A program made the translations under genes and the position numbers. The notes below the pieces were generated by a model. That model was not told the origin of the DNA. It ran no database searches and saw only the letters and a program-made list of their open reading frames with translations. Below are positions 61,001-64,000 of a stretch of 64,000 nt of DNA, one piece after another (within the stretch, counting starts at the first letter, position 1; the number at the start of each line of letters is the position of its first letter). Source of the DNA: Oreocharis arfaki (Eukaryota > Chordata > Aves > Passeriformes > Paramythiidae); NCBI GenBank assembly GCA_013398015.1, contig VZRR01012716.1:928354-992353 (forward strand). Direction: 5' to 3'.

Positions 61001-61839
61001 GCAAAACCCCAGGGCTCTTGCTTGGTTGTGTTAAAGCTTCACAGCCTCCGAGGATGTCACCCACCTGCAAAGATCACCCCACACCGCCGGTCCCACCACA
61101 GCACACCTCCCACTGCTGCTTTCCTGCAAACACCGTGACTCTGCTGGGAAAGGGCTGTGGCAGATGCCAGTGGCATGAGGCAAAGCACGGCCCCCGGGAA
61201 GGCTGCCCTGTCCTGGCCAAAAAGAGGGAAAAATCCCCGAACCGACAGTTTTCGAGCGCTCCTTGCGAGGCAGCTAAACACGGCTTTTATCAGCATATGA
61301 GAGCTTGCAAAGATAACACTTCAAAGGAAACACGTTCTAAATACACCTTTAAAAGCCTTAAAATGTAATTCCATAAATGTTTGTGTTACTCGGGCGAGAG
61401 ATAAAGCCGAGTGGTATTACTGAATTGTAGTGGGGCTCAATACCTGCAAACTTCCCTCGTGTCCCTATCAGATGAATGGTTCACTTATTAATCTATATCT
61501 GGGTGCAGCGGAGCCCTTTCCTTTCTCCACAATCTTTTCCCCCCATCTCTGTGTGCTGGCCACTTTGCTGCTCAGGCAGGACCCGGGTGTGGGTGTGAAT
61601 CCCAGCAGGATTGTGTCTCTGGGTTGATGCAGAGACCCTGTCCCCACAGCTTCACCCCGCTCCCGAAGATTAACAAAAACCCCAAGGTTGTGGAGAAATA
61701 ACAAAAGGCAATTCTCACTCAATTGGTGCTGCTGGTCCCACTGGTTTAAAAGTGGTTGATCCCTTTCTCCTCTGCTGTTGGTGGATCAGGACTGTGATGT
61801 CTCCCTGTCCCAAAGGATGGACTGCAGGGGCCATATTTG

Positions 61840-62076
61840 GGTAGGTTTAGATTAAGGATTAACAAGAAATTCTCCCCTGCGAGGGTGGTGAGTCACAGGC
61901 TGCCCACAGAAACCACGACTTCCCCATCCCTGGGAGTGTCCCAGGCAAGGCTGGACGGGGCTTGGAGCAACCTAGGATGGTGGAAGGTGTCCCTGCCCAT
62001 GGCAGGGAGTTGGAATGAGATGAGCTTTAAGGTCTCTTCCAACCCAAACCATTCTGTCATTCTATGATCCTATGAT
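61840..62076 (+). mobile_element. CR1 LINE 3' fragment
   Basis: Same subfamily as the copy at 1345-1572. It has GAAATTCTCCCCTGCGAGGG, GGCTTGGAGCAACCTAGG, GGTGTCCCTGCCCATGGCAG and the terminal ATTCTGTC-ATTCTATG-ATCCTATG tail. Confidence 0.92.
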
Positions 62077-64000
62077 ATTTCAGCATTACAAAAATTCTAG
62101 GAGAGATTCCTGGCATCCGAGGACCGCGGGGTACAAATATTCCATTTCAGGTTTTTTGTTTGTATTAAAGAAATAAAGAAAATCAGAAAGACAGGGCTGA
62201 AGCAGCCTGAATTTAAATCCTTCACAACACTGTGATCAGATGAAAATGACTCCCACTAACACAATTCCAGAGAGCCTTGGCTCTGCCTGGGGCAGGAGTG
62301 AAGGAAATCCCTGAAATCTCTGCTTTTCTATGAGAGCTCTGCGCTGCTGTCGCTGCAGGCAGCTGGTGACATTACTGTGGGTACGTGTTTACACGGGGCT
62401 GAGAGTCTGGGGGGGACTGAGAGAGTTTTCCAATTAATTTCCCTGCAGTTTGTTTGGTCCCTGCCATGGTTATCAGGGAAGGCAGAGAGTCAGAACAAAG
62501 CATTGCCCCGACACCTCGGGAAATGTTGAGCCCTGGAAGCATCAATCCCAAAAAGCTATTTTAGGAAGCGAGTCCGCCCACGCTGGCACATGTGCAGCCC
62601 TCCAGCTGCCCGGGCTGGCAGCAGGATTTGGCCATTAATGGAAGATTTCGTGCCTGTTCACCCAATCCATCCTTGAGTGCAGCTCTGGAGTCTTCCTGCA
62701 GCTCAGAATGGGGGGATCTGCCTGGGGCCCCAACAACCATCGGTGGCCAGGGGCACGTAGGAGCCAGGTAAAGGGACTTGTCTCTGAGGGGCTGCACAGC
62801 CTCTGAGGTGTTGTTCCTGTGTGAAGATTGGAGCTGAGGCCAGGAGTTTTCAGCAGGGCCTCCAGCCCCCACCCACAGGCAGGTCCCTGGCAGCACTAAC
62901 GGTCCAGGAGTGGAAATCGATGGTGGTGCAAAGGCAGAACAGATTGATTCAAACCCTTGCCTGATGGACAAAAATTTTCCAGTGTATTGTTCAGTGCACT
63001 TAGTCTTAAATACTTAAATAAATACTGAAGGTGTTTACTTCTTTAACCCCCCACACTCACATTTCTCTAACCCGTCAGCCTGCTTTTCAATTCTCTTCTT
63101 TCTCCCGAAAGAAAACCCTCTGGATTTCTTTGGATGTCAGAAAGCAAGACTTTGAATGTTTGGGTTTGATCCAGAAACACTTCACTCACTCTAAGCCAAA
63201 GGAAAGGCATTTGCAATTTTATTTTAGCACTGCACAGTGCAGAAAGTTGTTTAGAGAGAGCAGGGGTGAAGAGTGGCCCAGGGTGTGCCACATCCCCAGG
63301 GCCTTCTCCTGTTGGAGCCACCACTAGGACCCAACAAAACCCAGCTATTTTCCCCACTAAAACCCACACAGTCTGTAGGAAACATTGACGATGACGTGGT
63401 TTGCAGGGAAGGCTGCTCTACCCTGCAAAAAGTGTCTCTGGAAGCCCCATGACCAAGGGATGGCAGCTGGGAGCCACCCACACGGCGGGGCTGGGAGATT
63501 GCAATCAGGAGTCAACAGAGATGAAGGATGGCAGAGGGACAAGTCCTGTGTTGTCTCTCAGGGAGGTGTTTTCTCTCCTTTATCTGGTGCACAAGCCATC
63601 CAGGCTGTGTGTGTGTTAACTGTCAGTGCCTGGGACACTTCACACACTCCCTGCTGCTCAGCACCACGGGGCAATCCCAGGAAGGGCAGTCAGTGACTGC
63701 AGCAGCACCACTGGCAGCGCAAGAGCTTTAGCCAGGGTTGTAAGCACCCATCCTTCTCCAAAAGTCACTTTTTGAAGCCTAATTCTGTGCTTGCTCAAGG
63801 GCTCCTCTGGCTCCTGGTGCTCAGGATGAGTCCCCAGCCTGTGGGGTTGACAGGTCAGTGCTACAGCTCAGCAAACTCCAGTCATTAATGGTAAATAAAG
63901 GCTTAATCATTCGTGTAATCTTCCTTAATTACCAAAGAAAAGCAACGGGTCTGAGCCCACCCAGAGGCTGTGGAGTCAAACTCTTCTCCCCGTGGTGATT

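Larger units (their letters stand above)
53860..64000. other. Upstream flank of RBBP8NL toward GATA5
   Basis: No coding exon recognised; in particular no GATA zinc-finger sequence. Holds an 18-bp tandem repeat (56996-57050), two CR1 fragments, and an AT-rich block with octamer and homeodomain-type motifs (58590-58970). An upstream RBBP8NL first exon may lie here. Confidence 0.5.

Noticed and set aside
47000..64000. GATA5 within the window
   Set aside because: Expected by synteny but no CxNC-type zinc-finger exon or GATA N-terminal sequence was found on either strand; it probably starts beyond 64000.
1..64000. CRISPR arrays, prophage, operons, tRNA/rRNA genes or biosynthetic clusters
   Set aside because: The sequence is vertebrate nuclear DNA; no spacer-repeat array, RNA gene or bacterial-type gene cluster is visible.

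Overview
The window is vertebrate nuclear DNA, almost certainly from a bird. The evidence is multi-exon genes with GT/AG introns, CpG-island promoters, and several CR1 LINE 3' ends finishing in the avian ATTCTATG-type tail, with no mammalian SINEs seen. Three protein-coding genes are recognised, all on the minus strand. Left to right they are RPS21 (5' part only), CABLES2 and RBBP8NL. This is the gene set that in human lies on 20q13.33 next to GATA5, so GATA5 is expected beyond the right edge. I see no GATA zinc-finger exon inside the window.

Layout. 1-2.5 kb: RPS21 exons 1-3, with a terminal-oligopyrimidine (TOP) type promoter at ~2.48 kb; the rest of the gene lies off the left edge. 1.3-3.4 kb: four CR1 fragments. 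~3.4-6.3 kb: probable CABLES2 3' UTR. 6.3-24.9 kb: ten CABLES2 coding exons; exon 1 sits in a GC-rich island and runs into a 266-base assembly gap (24895-25160). 25.2-34.6 kb: intergenic, with an AAT microsatellite, an isolated CpG island built on a GC-rich minisatellite, a CR1 and the probable RBBP8NL 3' UTR. 34.6-46.7 kb: twelve RBBP8NL coding exons that join in frame to 673 codons. 46.7-64 kb: probable RBBP8NL 5' non-coding exon(s) and the flank toward GATA5, with two CR1 fragments and AT-rich stretches that could be regulatory.

How the genes relate. RPS21 is a housekeeping 40S ribosomal protein (eS21). CABLES2 is a cyclin-box CDK adaptor. RBBP8NL is a relative of the DNA-end-resection factor CtIP/RBBP8. 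CABLES2-RBBP8NL-GATA5 is the vertebrate-duplication counterpart of CABLES1-RBBP8-GATA6. The genes are neighbours by descent, not an operon. Every exon boundary was derived by eye from reading frame, splice sites and family resemblance. The joined frames of CABLES2 (exons 2-10 plus the end of exon 1) and RBBP8NL (all coding exons) are open throughout.

No novel defence, mobile or biosynthetic system is visible. The most interesting points are a non-GT donor at RPS21 exon 2, a YY1-like tandem array in RPS21 intron 1, the RPS21 orientation, an isolated minisatellite CpG island, and regulatory or splicing details of RBBP8NL.
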